NCBI RefSeq assembly: GCF_000719285.1
Contig: NZ_JOFS01000009.1
Span: 1-64,000, forward strand
Direction: 5' to 3'
DNA length: 64,000 nt
DNA from: Streptomyces bicolor
GTDB lineage: Bacteria > Actinomycetota > Actinomycetes > Streptomycetales > Streptomycetaceae
In this document: positions 49,768 to 59,989 of the stretch, in pieces
Layout of the letters: each line of letters opens with the position of its first letter
How positions within the stretch are numbered: the first letter of the stretch is position 1
The notes under the pieces: generated by a model
What the model was told of the DNA's origin: nothing
The model's input: only the letters and a program-made list of their open reading frames with translations
Databases searched by the model: none
Made by a program: the position numbers and the translations under genes

Positions 49768-51186
49768 GTGTTTGCTGCGTTCTCTGCACTGCCGGTGCGG
49801 GGGCGAGGGGTGGCCCGCCTCGCCGCCTCGACCTTGGTGTCCGGGCTCGTCGCCGCCACGGTGGTGGCCGGCGCCGGCCCGGCCGCGGCCGACGAGGCGG
49901 CGCAGGGCCAGGGCGGGGCGACCGCCACGATAGGCGGCCTGAAGACATACGGTGCGGCGGTCGTGCACGCCGACTCCGGGGACCAGGAGATCTCGGCGGG
50001 CCTGTTCGAGATGTCCGTCGACAACGGCGGCACCCTGCAGACGTACTGCGTCGACATCCACAACCCCACACAGCGCGACGCCAGATACCACGAGACGTCC
50101 TGGAGCGGCACCTCGCTGGGCGCCAACAAGGACGCCGGGAAGATCCGCTGGATCCTGCAGCACTCCTACCCGCAGGTGAACGACCTCGCGGCGCTCGCCG
50201 GCAAGGCGGGCGTCAAGGGCGGCCTCACCGAGCAGGACGCGGCGGCCGGCACCCAGGTGGCCATCTGGCGCTACTCGGACGGCGTGGACGTCGACGCCCT
50301 CGACCCGCAGGCCGAGCAGCTCGCGGACTACCTCCACAAGAGCGCGCGGAACGTGGCGGAGCCGAGGGCGTCGCTGACGCTCGAACCGCCCGCGGTCTCC
50401 GGCCACCCCGGTGAGCGGCTCGGACCGGTGACGGTGCGCACCGACGCCGAGAGCGTGACGGTGACCCCGCCGGCGGACGCGGCCACCAGCGGGGTGCGGA
50501 TCGTGGACAAGGCCGGCAAGCCCGTCACGTCCGCGGCGGACGGCGGTCAGGTGTTCTTCGAGGTGCCCGAGAAGGCGGCGGACGGCCAGGCCGAGCTGAC
50601 GGTGCAGGCCTCGACGACCGTGCCGGTGGGGCGCGCCTTCGCGGCCGAGAGCCGCAGCCAGACGCAGATCCTGGCCGGCTCCAGCGAGTCGACCGTCTCG
50701 GCGACGGCGAGCGCGACCTGGGCGGGGACGGGTGCGATACCCGCGCTGTCCGCGGTGGAGAACTGCGACAAGGGCGGTGTCGACATCACCGCGGCCAATG
50801 AGGGCGACGCGCCGTTCACCTTCGAACTGCTCGGGATCGAGTACACCATCCCGGCGGGCGAGTCGCGGACGGTGACGGTGCCGCTGCAGGAGGACCAGGC
50901 GTACGACTTCACGATCCAGGGTCCGGCCGGCTTCGAGAAGCGGTTCACGGGCGTGCTGGACTGCATGACGCAGGTCACCGAGGCCGACGCGGCGGGCCCC
51001 GACGTCCAGACCCTCGGCGAGCCCAGCCCCGCCACCGTCGGCACCACCACCGACGACACCAACCTCGCCGCGACCGGCGGCTCCGACATGACCCCCCTGA
51101 TCGCGGGCATCGCCATCGGCCTGGTCCTGATCGGCGGCGCGGCCCTGGTGGTCGTACGGAAGAAGGAAGCGGCGACCCAGGACTGA
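49768..51186 (+). CDS. Sortase-anchored thioester-domain (Cys-Gln) surface protein
   Basis: This 472-residue secreted protein has a signal peptide (basic start, LAASTLVSGLVAATVVAGAG core, AAADEA cleavage region). An N-terminal thioester domain has Cys94 in TYCVDIHN and Gln163 in TQVAIW, the pair that forms an internal thioester for covalent adhesion. Beta-sandwich domains follow, and it ends LAATGGSD, a hydrophobic helix and RKKEA, an LAxTG-type sortase E signal. GTG 49768 follows GAAGGGG; an upstream frame to 49609 is rejected. It is likely displayed on aerial or vegetative cell wall. Confidence 0.85.
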   Translation: MFAAFSALPVRGRGVARLAASTLVSGLVAATVVAGAGPAAADEAAQGQGGATATIGGLKTYGAAVVHADSGDQEISAGLFEMSVDNGGTLQTYCVDIHNPTQRDARYHETSWSGTSLGANKDAGKIRWILQHSYPQVNDLAALAGKAGVKGGLTEQDAAAGTQVAIWRYSDGVDVDALDPQAEQLADYLHKSARNVAEPRASLTLEPPAVSGHPGERLGPVTVRTDAESVTVTPPADAATSGVRIVDKAGKPVTSAADGGQVFFEVPEKAADGQAELTVQASTTVPVGRAFAAESRSQTQILAGSSESTVSATASATWAGTGAIPALSAVENCDKGGVDITAANEGDAPFTFELLGIEYTIPAGESRTVTVPLQEDQAYDFTIQGPAGFEKRFTGVLDCMTQVTEADAAGPDVQTLGEPSPATVGTTTDDTNLAATGGSDMTPLIAGIAIGLVLIGGAALVVVRKKEAATQD

Positions 51187-51264
51187 GGCGGGTGTTCCCA
51201 CGCAAGTGAGGGGACGGTCCGCCAGTGACGGACCGCCCCCTGACCTGTTCCAGGTCGGCGCGGC

Positions 51265-51365
51265 TCATGGGATACCGGTGCGCTGCCATCGGCGGAACCC
51301 AGGGGACCGTCTGCCCACGGTCCGTACTCCACCGGTAGGTCGCGCCATGGGGCACCGGTTCGCAC
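51265..51365 (-). pseudogene. IS5-type transposase remnant
   Basis: The minus strand encodes RTGAPWRDLPVEYGPW in one frame and FRRWQRTGIP in another, both from the N-terminal region of IS5/IS4-type transposases. Only about 100 bases remain, with a frameshift between the pieces and no inverted repeats. It is the scar of an old insertion between two secreted-protein genes. Confidence 0.5.
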
Positions 51366-51387
51366 TGCCGGCGGACCCCGTCGAGGG

Positions 51388-51663
51388 TTAGAAGGCGCTG
51401 CTGTTGCAGCCCATCTCCGAGCCCAGGTGCGTGGCCTGGCCGCCCGAGTTGCCCTCGCCGTTGAGCGCGTTGCCCAGCACGCCGTTGAGCAGGCCGACCT
51501 GGCCGAGGACGTCGAGGTTCAGGTCGTGCGACTTGCAGCTGGAGCTCTGCAGGATCTTGTTGCCGTGACCGTCCATGCCCTGGGCGGTCGCCGTGCCGGC
51601 GCTCAGGAGGCCGACGCTGCCGAGCGCGACGACCACGACGGAAACCTTGCGAAGCGTGTGCAT
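51388..51663 (-). CDS. Small secreted two-cysteine protein
   Basis: This 91-residue preprotein has a signal peptide (MHTLRKVSVVVVALGSVGLL, cleavage near TATAQG), leaving about 64 residues with two cysteines (SSCKSHDLNLDV and MGCNSS) and a hydrophobic Gly/Asn-rich middle (GLLNGVLGNALNGEGNSGG). Short secreted proteins of this type are common in Streptomyces aerial growth, with a chaplin-like flavour, but it is not a chaplin. The GTG/ATG region has a good ribosome site on the minus strand. Confidence 0.7.
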   Translation of the reverse strand: MHTLRKVSVVVVALGSVGLLSAGTATAQGMDGHGNKILQSSSCKSHDLNLDVLGQVGLLNGVLGNALNGEGNSGGQATHLGSEMGCNSSAF

Positions 51664-52065
51664 GCCATCTCCGGTGAAGTGAGGTGTGTTCGATCCGTGA
51701 CAGACCGATTTCGTGCAATCACGCGTAGTTAATATGAAAAGGTTCTGGAATGTCCGAATGGCGCGCCGAAATTCATGATCTCACCACGAATGCACCCGGA
51801 CGCGCGCAGGGCCGGCGCGGGAAGGCGCAGCCCATCACCCCGTGGCCCGGCGACACAGTGGGCCCCCTCAGGCGCAATTCCTCGGCGATGCCGTCGCCCG
51901 CGGGCACGCGACAGCGACCGGCAACGACGGTCGAGGGTCGGTCGTCGACAGTGAAACCCCAGGTCAGAGCGCCCTCACGATACGGGTTTCCCCCAGGGGG
52001 TAGCGGTCGGGCAAGATGGGGTGTATCTGCCCACTGCCAGATTTCAAGCTGCCGGACGGTTTCTC
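51664..52065. promoter_or_regulatory. Divergent leader between the secreted-protein gene and ettA
   Basis: About 400 bases without a gene. The left part near 51700-51750 is A/T-rich (GTTAATATGAAAAGG), fitting a promoter for the leftward secreted-protein gene. The right part before ettA holds GATACGGG and a CCCCCAGGGGG palindrome near 51992-52002. No terminator or repeat stands out. Confidence 0.35.
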
Positions 52066-53730
<1,665 letters not shown>

Positions 53731-53736
53731 TCGATC

Positions 53737-54150
53737 TTGCGGCACATCTACCGCTGCCCGCTGCGCTGGGCGGACATGGACGCGTACGGCCACGTCAACA
53801 ACGTGGTCTTCCTCCGCTACCTGGAGGAAGCCCGTATCGACTTCCTGTTCCGCCCGGAGAAGGACTTCAAGCAGGGGTCCGTGGTGGCGCGCCATGAGAT
53901 CGACTACAAGCGGCAGCTCGTCCACCGGCACACGCCCGTGGACATCGAGCTGTGGGTCACGCAGATCAGGGCCGCGTCCTTCACCCTCACCTATGAGGTG
54001 AAGGACGACGACCTCGTCTACGTCCGTGCGTCGACGGTGATAGTGCCGTTCGACTTCGAGGCGCAGCGGCCGCGCCGGCTCACCGAGGACGAACGGGAGT
54101 TCCTGCGCGAGTACATGGACGACGACGAGGAGGAGGCCGTCGCCGCATGA
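53737..54150 (+). CDS. Acyl-CoA thioesterase (hot-dog fold, 4HBT)
   Basis: This 137-residue hot-dog protein has the 4HBT pattern RWADMDAYGHVNNVVFLRYLEEAR with the catalytic-type Asp, and VARHEIDYKRQLVHRHTPVDIELWV. It hydrolyses acyl-CoA thioesters; the substrate is unknown. The start is TTG 53737, six bases after ettA, because the conserved strand RHIYRCPLRW begins there. The stop overlaps the next ATG (ATGA). Confidence 0.88.
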   Translation: MRHIYRCPLRWADMDAYGHVNNVVFLRYLEEARIDFLFRPEKDFKQGSVVARHEIDYKRQLVHRHTPVDIELWVTQIRAASFTLTYEVKDDDLVYVRASTVIVPFDFEAQRPRRLTEDEREFLREYMDDDEEEAVAA

Positions 54151-54815
54151 CGGTGCTCCACCTCGCCGACGAGGGGGAGGCGGCGGACCTCGCGGCCTTC
54201 CTCTCCCGGCTGCTCCACTACGACCGTGGGGCCGCGGTGCGCCTGCAGGCGGCCGGCACCGCCCTCGCCGTCTTCGGGCGGCCGCCGTCCTTCGAGGTGC
54301 TGGCGATCCGCGCGGTACGGCTGGCGAAGCCGTACGAGAACGGGCTCGACGTCACGCTGGACGTGACCGTGTCCGTGGGTGAGCTGCTGGAGTCCGTCGA
54401 CGAGTCGGCGGCCACCGCCGTCGTGCCGGGGGCCGTGACCGGGCCGCCGTGGGCCGGGGTGCTCCCGCCGCGCGGCGGATGGCGGCCGGTGCCGGGGCTG
54501 CCCGCGCCGGATGCCCTGCGGGCGATGGTCGGTGCGGGCGTCGCCGAATTCCGCGCCCGTACCCAGGAGTTGGCGTCCGAGCGGCGCACCCGGGCCGAGC
54601 TGGACCGCATCGGGCGGGAGATCTGGTCCCGGACCGTCGGGGACACCCGTCTTCCGGTGCGGGCCGTGCACGCGGCCCAGTCGCTGGGATTCCTGCGCGC
54701 CGGCGGGGAGTTGGCGTTGCTCTCGTCCGGTGCGTGGCTACGGCTGCGCACGCCGTACGGGTCGATCGCCGTACGGCGTGCGGGAATCGGTGCCCTGGAC
54801 GTCAGCGTCCGCTGA
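54147..54815 (+). CDS. Conserved actinobacterial protein of unknown function
   Basis: This 222-residue protein without recognisable named domain has conserved-looking blocks LHLADEGEAADLAAFLSRLLHYDRGAAVRLQ, FEVLAIRAVRLA and SLGFLRAGGELALLSSGAWLRLRTPYGSIAVRR. It is soluble and overlaps the thioesterase gene, so the two are co-translated. The pairing after ettA and the thioesterase is what I expect in Streptomyces. Confidence 0.75.
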   Translation: MTVLHLADEGEAADLAAFLSRLLHYDRGAAVRLQAAGTALAVFGRPPSFEVLAIRAVRLAKPYENGLDVTLDVTVSVGELLESVDESAATAVVPGAVTGPPWAGVLPPRGGWRPVPGLPAPDALRAMVGAGVAEFRARTQELASERRTRAELDRIGREIWSRTVGDTRLPVRAVHAAQSLGFLRAGGELALLSSGAWLRLRTPYGSIAVRRAGIGALDVSVR

Positions 54816-54829
54816 AGGCCGCGGTCACA

Positions 54830-55135
54830 CCAGTGGCCACAGCGCGGCCGTCAGACCGAAGCCGATCATGCCCATCGCCAGAGGAGGAGGACCAGGCCCT
54901 GGTCGGCGCCGTTGGCCTGGGTGACGGCGACCGCGTCCGGGTGCGGGGGCAGGAAGGCGTGCACGGTGAGCATGGCCGCGCCCATCGGGAGGGCGTAGGC
55001 CGGCAGCGGCTTGCGGGAGGCGCGGCGACGCCGTACGCGATCGGTATCAGGATGATCAGGCCGACCTCGAAGAAGACCGGGATGCCGAGCACGAAACCGG
55101 CGACCGTGAGGGCGAGCGGGGTGCGCTTGGGGCAG
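54830..55135 (-). pseudogene. GntP-type gluconate permease fragment, frameshifted
   Basis: The minus strand reads VAGFVLGIPVFFEVGLIILI then shifts frame to RKPLPAYALPMGAAMLTVHAFLPPHP, an internal part of GntP-family gluconate permeases, and shifts again before a terminal GFGLTAALWPLV. Start, ends and many helices are missing. It is a dead fragment between the unknown protein and the haemoglobin gene. Confidence 0.7.
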
Positions 55136-55137
55136 GC

Positions 55138-55542
55138 TCAGCCCGCCGTGTTCACCATCGAGGCCGCAGCGTACGTCAGGTAGTTCCACAGCGTCCGCTC
55201 GTGCTCCTCGGAGAGGCCGAGCTCGTCGACGGCGACCCGCATGTGCTTCAGCCAGGCGTCGTGCGCCGCGCGGTCGACGGTGAAGGGGGCGTGGCGCATG
55301 CGCAGGCGGGGGTGGCCGCGGTTCTCGCTGTACGTCGTCGGGCCGCCCCAGTACTGGATCAGGAAGAGGGTCAGGCGCTCCTCGGCCGGGCCCAGGTCCT
55401 CCTCGGGGTACATGGGCCGCAGCAGCGGGTCCTCGGCGACACCCTCGTAGAAACGGTGGACGAGGCGGCGGAAGGTCTCCTCCCCGCCGACCTGCTCGTA
55501 GAAGGTCTGCTCCTGAAGCGTGCCGCGCCGAATCTCGGTCAC
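55138..55542 (-). CDS. glbO: Truncated haemoglobin, group II (GlbO type)
   Basis: This 134-residue 2-on-2 globin has the distal FYEQVGGEETFRRLVHRFYEGV and YWGGPTTYSENRGHPRLRMRHAPF regions, with proximal His in the LRMRHAPF helix and the group II Trp further on (KHMRVAVDELGL then WNYLTYAA). These proteins bind O2 and protect against nitric oxide and oxidative stress. A GAGGTGACC-like ribosome region precedes the ATG on the minus strand. Confidence 0.9.
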   Translation of the reverse strand: MTEIRRGTLQEQTFYEQVGGEETFRRLVHRFYEGVAEDPLLRPMYPEEDLGPAEERLTLFLIQYWGGPTTYSENRGHPRLRMRHAPFTVDRAAHDAWLKHMRVAVDELGLSEEHERTLWNYLTYAAASMVNTAG

Positions 55543-55742
55543 CGTGAGCTGCCTCGCATCTGTTGTTCCGGTCCGCCCGAGTCGCTGCCGGGGGTCCGGG
55601 GGTTGTCCCCCGGGAAATGCAGTACGCCCTCCATGCTCTCAGACGCGGCGACCGAGGACTCCAGGCCTAGGACCGGCCGACGCGTTCCGGATCGTCCGGC
55701 GGGGCGCTCGCCTCGTACCGCATGCCGCAGGACAGTGGACGT

Positions 55743-56738
55743 ATGAGCGCGCAGGATGTCGACAGGGACGCCGAGGGAGTCGCCGATCTCGCCGCCTCGG
55801 CGCGGGCCGCGCTGGTGCGGGAGATCGACGCGAGCGGGGCGTGGGCCGAGGACCCCGTGTGGCTGGACGCCTTCGCCGCCGTGCCACGGCATCTGTTCGT
55901 GCCGTACTACTACGTGGGCGTCGTCGGCGGCTACGAGCGGCGCTGGGGTCAGAGCCCCGACCCGGGCGCGCGCGAGCGCTGGGTGCGCGGGGCGTACGCC
56001 GACACCCCGCTGGCCACCCGGCTGCGCGACGGCGAGCTGGTCTCCTCCAGCAGCCAGCCGTCCCTGATGGCGATGATGCTGGTCGCGCTGCAGGTCGAGG
56101 ACGGCAACCGAGTCCTGGAGATCGGCGCGGGCACCGGCTACAACGCCGCCCTGCTCGCCCACCGGCTCGGCGACGACGACCTCGTCACCACCGTCGATCT
56201 GGAGCCGGAGATCACCGAGTCGGCCCGGCGGCATCTGGCGGCCGCCGGCTACCAGCCCGTCGTCGTCACCGGGGACGGCGCACGCGGCGTCCCCGAACGC
56301 GCCCCCTTCGACCGGATCATCGCGACCTGCACCCTGCCGTCGATCCCGCGTGCCTGGCTGGCCCAGTGCCGCCCCGGCGCCCGGATCCTCACCCCGCTGG
56401 CCACCGGCCTGGTCGCCCTCGCCGTACGCGACGCCGAGCACGCCGAAGGGCGGTTCCTGCACACGCCCGCCTACTTCGTGCCACTGCGCGGCGGCATCCG
56501 TTCCGCGCCGGGAGCCGCGAACCTGGGTGGGCTGCCGCGCCAAGCCCGCGATCACGAGCTGTTCCGCTTCCTGCTGGCGCTGACCCGCGGCAGCCTCGAC
56601 CCGCAGGAGGCCTACGCGCTGTGGGAGCGGGAGGGGCAGCCGCAGCGGGAGCGGTACGGGATCACGGTGAGCGGCGAGCACGAGTGGGCGTGGCTGGACG
56701 ACCCGGACGGGCCGTACGCGTGGGCGCTGCCCGGCTGA
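55743..56738 (+). CDS. PCMT-family protein methyltransferase
   Basis: This 331-residue SAM-dependent methyltransferase is of the protein-L-isoaspartate type: VPRHLFVPYYYVG, SSSSQPSLMAMMLVALQVEDGNRVLEIGAGTGYNAALLAHRLG (motif I), and CTLPSIPRAWLAQCRPGARILTPL. It repairs or modifies proteins; members in Streptomyces also tailor peptides. ATG 55743 is taken, with a weak GGACAG upstream; ATG 55722 is an equal alternative. The 3' region ends in a strong bidirectional terminator. Confidence 0.85.
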   Translation: MSAQDVDRDAEGVADLAASARAALVREIDASGAWAEDPVWLDAFAAVPRHLFVPYYYVGVVGGYERRWGQSPDPGARERWVRGAYADTPLATRLRDGELVSSSSQPSLMAMMLVALQVEDGNRVLEIGAGTGYNAALLAHRLGDDDLVTTVDLEPEITESARRHLAAAGYQPVVVTGDGARGVPERAPFDRIIATCTLPSIPRAWLAQCRPGARILTPLATGLVALAVRDAEHAEGRFLHTPAYFVPLRGGIRSAPGAANLGGLPRQARDHELFRFLLALTRGSLDPQEAYALWEREGQPQRERYGITVSGEHEWAWLDDPDGPYAWALPG

Positions 56739-56762
56739 CGCGCCGGGCGTCGGTCGAACGCC

Positions 56763-56809
56763 GGAGGGGGCGGTCGTACGGCACTTTTCGCCGTACGACC
56801 GCCCCCTCC
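56763..56809. terminator. 20-bp perfect stem, bidirectional terminator
   Basis: Bases 56763-56782 pair perfectly with 56790-56809 around ACTTTTC. It lies between the convergent methyltransferase and FHA genes and serves both. Confidence 0.85.
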
Positions 56810-56857
56810 CGGTCTTGAGTCCGAACCGCGCCCGGACCTGAGGGCCGGTCCGTCGGA

Positions 56858-58441
56858 TCAGCCCTGGCCGCGCCGGATCGTGATCGTCGTCCACGCCCCG
56901 ACGTGCACCCGGTCACCGTCCTGCAGCGGCACCGGCACGAACGGTGTGATCGGCTCCTCGGCGCCGTTCACGGTCGTGCCGTTCGTCGAGTTCTGGTCGA
57001 CGACCGCCCAGGTGCCGTCCGGCTGCTGGACCAGGACCGCGTGCTGGTGCGAGACGCCCGGGTCCTCCGGCGGCACCGACAGGTCGATGTCGGGGGTGTC
57101 GCCGGTGGAGTGGCGGCGGCGGCCGATGGTGATCTGGTTGCCGGTGAGCGTGCGCTGCTGCTCGGGCGAGTACGCGGGCAGGTTGAGGCCCGCGGCCTCG
57201 GGGCCGGAGCGCTGCATCATCGCCATGAAGTAGTCGCGGTCCGGGCCGATGGTCGCCAACCAGGTCGCCGGCTGCTGCGGGTAGGCCGGACCGGGCGGCG
57301 GGGCCTGGGCCGGGCCGGGCTGCGGGTAGCCGTAGCCGCCCTGAGGGGGAGCGCCGGGGGCACCCGGGCCGCCGGGACCGCCGGGGCCCGAGGTCGGCGG
57401 GGAGATCACCCAGTCGTCGTTGCCGCCGCCGAAGGACGGGCCGCCCTGCTGCGGACGGTTCGGGTCCTGCCCGAATCCGGGCTGGGCCGGAGGGGCGGCG
57501 GGACCGGCCGGGCCGGCCGGCTGGAACGCCTGCGGGGCACCGCTGGTCGCGCCGGGACCGCCGGGCGGGGTCGGGCCGTGCGGCGGCGGAACCGGCCGCG
57601 ACGGGTCGCCGCCGAAGCCGGAGGGCGCGTTGCCACCCGGACCGCCGTGCCCCCCCGGACCACCGGGGCCGCCGGGGCCACCGAAACCGCCAGGGCCGCC
57701 AGGGCCGGTCGGTCCACCGGGGTTGCCCGGACCACCGTGGCCCGGACCGCCAGGGCCGGGACCGAAGCCGCCGGGACCACCGGGACCGCCAGGCCCGCCG
57801 AAGCCCGCACCAGGACCACCAGGGCCACCGGGACCAGGGCCACCGGGACCAGGGCCACCGGGACCGCCGGGACGGGGACCGCCGGGCCCACCCGGGCCTC
57901 CGGGGCCGCCAGGCCCTCCCGGACCAGGCGGTTCCGCGCCGAACGGCGGAATCGGTTCCGCCGGGCGGTTCACCTGGGACGGGCGCGAGCCCTGGTACTC
58001 GTACGAGTCACCGCCGCCGAACGACGGCGGGGGACCCGACTGCTGCTGGAAGTGGGAGGGCACGCCACCGCCGGGCGCCGGCGGGCGCGGGGCGGCGGGG
58101 GTGTACGACGTCGCCGTGTTCGTCAGGAAGTTCCACCGGCACTCCTCGCAGAACGGCGCACCGCCCTCACGCGGCGTACGGCACTGCGGGCACAGCTGGG
58201 GCTCCGGTACGGCGGACGGGTGCGGACGGCCGCCCGGCTGACCGGCGTTCGGGCCACCGGACGGACCGCCGGGGCCACCAGGGCCACCGGGCCCACCCGG
58301 GCCGCCGGGCGGCGGGAAGCCGTAGCCGCCGCCGGGCGGGGGCGGCGGAGGAGGTGGAGGTACGGCACCCGCCATGCGGTGACCGCAGACCTCGCACCAG
58401 TCGTCGGAACCCGACTGGTGTCCGTTCGGGCAGGTCGGCAT
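56858..58441 (-). CDS. FHA-domain protein with zinc ribbon and collagen-like linker
   Basis: This 527-residue protein has an N-terminal zinc ribbon (MPTCPNGHQSGSDDWCEVCG), a second cysteine cluster (CPQCRTPREGGAPFCEEC), a very long Gly-Pro-rich linker of about 280 residues with collagen-like GPGGPGG repeats, and a C-terminal FHA domain (ITIGRRRHSTGD, VSHQHAVLV, DQNSTNGTTVNG). FHA domains bind phosphothreonine. Next to a VWA protein, a PP2C phosphatase and a PknG-type kinase it is likely the phospho-reader of that set. ATG 58441 follows GGAGAGGGGG; the upstream frame to 58498 is rejected. Confidence 0.87.
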   Translation of the reverse strand: MPTCPNGHQSGSDDWCEVCGHRMAGAVPPPPPPPPPGGGYGFPPPGGPGGPGGPGGPGGPSGGPNAGQPGGRPHPSAVPEPQLCPQCRTPREGGAPFCEECRWNFLTNTATSYTPAAPRPPAPGGGVPSHFQQQSGPPPSFGGGDSYEYQGSRPSQVNRPAEPIPPFGAEPPGPGGPGGPGGPGGPGGPRPGGPGGPGPGGPGPGGPGGPGAGFGGPGGPGGPGGFGPGPGGPGHGGPGNPGGPTGPGGPGGFGGPGGPGGPGGHGGPGGNAPSGFGGDPSRPVPPPHGPTPPGGPGATSGAPQAFQPAGPAGPAAPPAQPGFGQDPNRPQQGGPSFGGGNDDWVISPPTSGPGGPGGPGAPGAPPQGGYGYPQPGPAQAPPPGPAYPQQPATWLATIGPDRDYFMAMMQRSGPEAAGLNLPAYSPEQQRTLTGNQITIGRRRHSTGDTPDIDLSVPPEDPGVSHQHAVLVQQPDGTWAVVDQNSTNGTTVNGAEEPITPFVPVPLQDGDRVHVGAWTTITIRRGQG

Positions 58442-58544
58442 GTCGGCGCTTCCCCCTCTCCTTTCCGGCCGTCCTCGACCGGACTTCTCCAACCCCAAGG
58501 GGTCAGGCTCGATGCTTTCAGGGTCCTGCTGGGGCAGTACTAGG

Positions 58545-59891
58545 TCACTTCTTTACACGAACAGTCTTTGTCGACCGTGTCTCGAGAGTCATCTCGTCGG
58601 CCTCCGCGACCTTCGCCTTCAGTCGCACAGTACCCGTCGTGGCGTCGACCACGTCCACCACCTTCGCAAGGAGTTTCGCGGTATCCGCGTTTCCGGAGGC
58701 GCTGGCGAGCTGTACGGCGCGGCCCAGTTTCGCCGTTGCTCCATCGATATCGCCCGCTTTGCGAAGATCGAGCCCTTGTTGGATGGCTTCTGCCAGTTCT
58801 GCCTGGCCGGTGTAATGGGCGACCTGTGGGTTGATCGACGTCGAGGCGACCATGTCGTCGGTCCACACGGCCCGTACGAGACCCTGGGCGCCCAAGTTCC
58901 GCGCGCTGCCGTCGGATTGCGGGACGACCAGGGAGACCCGGGCCGCGAGCATCTCCCGGCCCAGCTCAGCGGCGGGGACCTCGACGCAAACGTGGTAGTC
59001 ACGGGACTCGTCGCCCCAGGAACCGGTGGGGTAGTCCCCGGCGCGCGGGCCGGCCTCCGTGCGCCGGTCGGTCAACTCCTCGACCGTCGGCGCGACTTGC
59101 TTGACGAACTTGATGGTCGTGCCCACCGGCGTCCACACCCGCAGGGCGACGTCCGCGACCTCCTTGCCCATCGCCGTCTCCATCATCCGCGTGAAGTCGG
59201 CGGCGAGACCGGCCGGGTCCGCGACGATGTCCGCGCTGCCGAGCAGGGCGGAGGCGATGCCTGTGACTTCTTTCACTTCCCAGTCGGTGCCCACGCCACG
59301 GGCGTCACAGGTGAAACGTCCGGCGCAGGCGTCGAGCGCGGCCTTGAGGTCCTCCGGGGACTCGTGCTCGTTGCGGCCGTCGGTGAGCAGGATGCCGTGC
59401 CGGATGGCGACGTCGTCCGAGTGCAGCAGCCGGTCGGCGAGGCGCAGCCAGGTGCCGATGGCCGTGCCGCCGCCCGCGCTGAGCCTGCGCAGCGCCTGTT
59501 TGGCCTGGTCGCGGGTGGTGGCGTCGGCCACGGCCAGGCGGCCGCCGCCCGGGTAGACCTCGCGGGCGATGTGCGTGCCGCCGATCACCGCGAAGTGCAC
59601 ACCGTCACGCAGGGTGTCGATCGCGGCGGCGGTGGCGTCCCGGGCGTTGCGCATCTTGGTCGGCGGGTAGTCCATCGAGCCGGAGCAGTCGACCATGATC
59701 GCCACGCCCGCGGACGGACCCTGCCCCGGCGCGTAGAGATGGGGTGCCGCGACCGCGCTTCCGACCGTGCCCCCGCCGGTCGAGGTCACCGTGACGATCG
59801 CGTTGACCTCGCGGCCGCCCTCCGGCAGGTACTCGTTCTGGTACACGTCCACCGAGAACTGCGGCACGTTCGACTTCGAGAAATTGGCCAT
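58545..59891 (-). CDS. VWA-domain protein with MIDAS
   Basis: This 448-residue protein has a von Willebrand A domain with the metal-ion site VDCSGSMDYPP, a later TDGRNEHESPEDL, and C-terminal alpha-helical TPR-like segments (ELAEAIQQGLDLRKAGDIDGATAKLGRAV). It is soluble. It probably scaffolds or is regulated by the neighbouring kinase and phosphatase. The gene is 98 bases from the PP2C gene upstream and transcribed in the same direction. Confidence 0.87.
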   Translation of the reverse strand: MANFSKSNVPQFSVDVYQNEYLPEGGREVNAIVTVTSTGGGTVGSAVAAPHLYAPGQGPSAGVAIMVDCSGSMDYPPTKMRNARDATAAAIDTLRDGVHFAVIGGTHIAREVYPGGGRLAVADATTRDQAKQALRRLSAGGGTAIGTWLRLADRLLHSDDVAIRHGILLTDGRNEHESPEDLKAALDACAGRFTCDARGVGTDWEVKEVTGIASALLGSADIVADPAGLAADFTRMMETAMGKEVADVALRVWTPVGTTIKFVKQVAPTVEELTDRRTEAGPRAGDYPTGSWGDESRDYHVCVEVPAAELGREMLAARVSLVVPQSDGSARNLGAQGLVRAVWTDDMVASTSINPQVAHYTGQAELAEAIQQGLDLRKAGDIDGATAKLGRAVQLASASGNADTAKLLAKVVDVVDATTGTVRLKAKVAEADEMTLETRSTKTVRVKK

Positions 59892-59989
59892 GCGTTCTCA
59901 AATCCCCCTAAAGAACCCCATGGCGGTGCCATGGCTGTCGACGGACCGGTCCCCTCCGGTCCGTTGAGACCCCGCCCCGCGGTGCGGCC

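Noticed and set aside
57600..57930. Regular short repeats suggesting a CRISPR array
   Set aside because: The units are coding Gly-Pro repeats of uneven length with no unique spacers and no cas genes nearby.
57420..58241. Plus-strand collagen-like frame opposite the FHA gene
   Set aside because: It is the mirror of the Gly/Pro repeat in the minus-strand FHA protein; only the minus frame has the zinc ribbon and the FHA domain.
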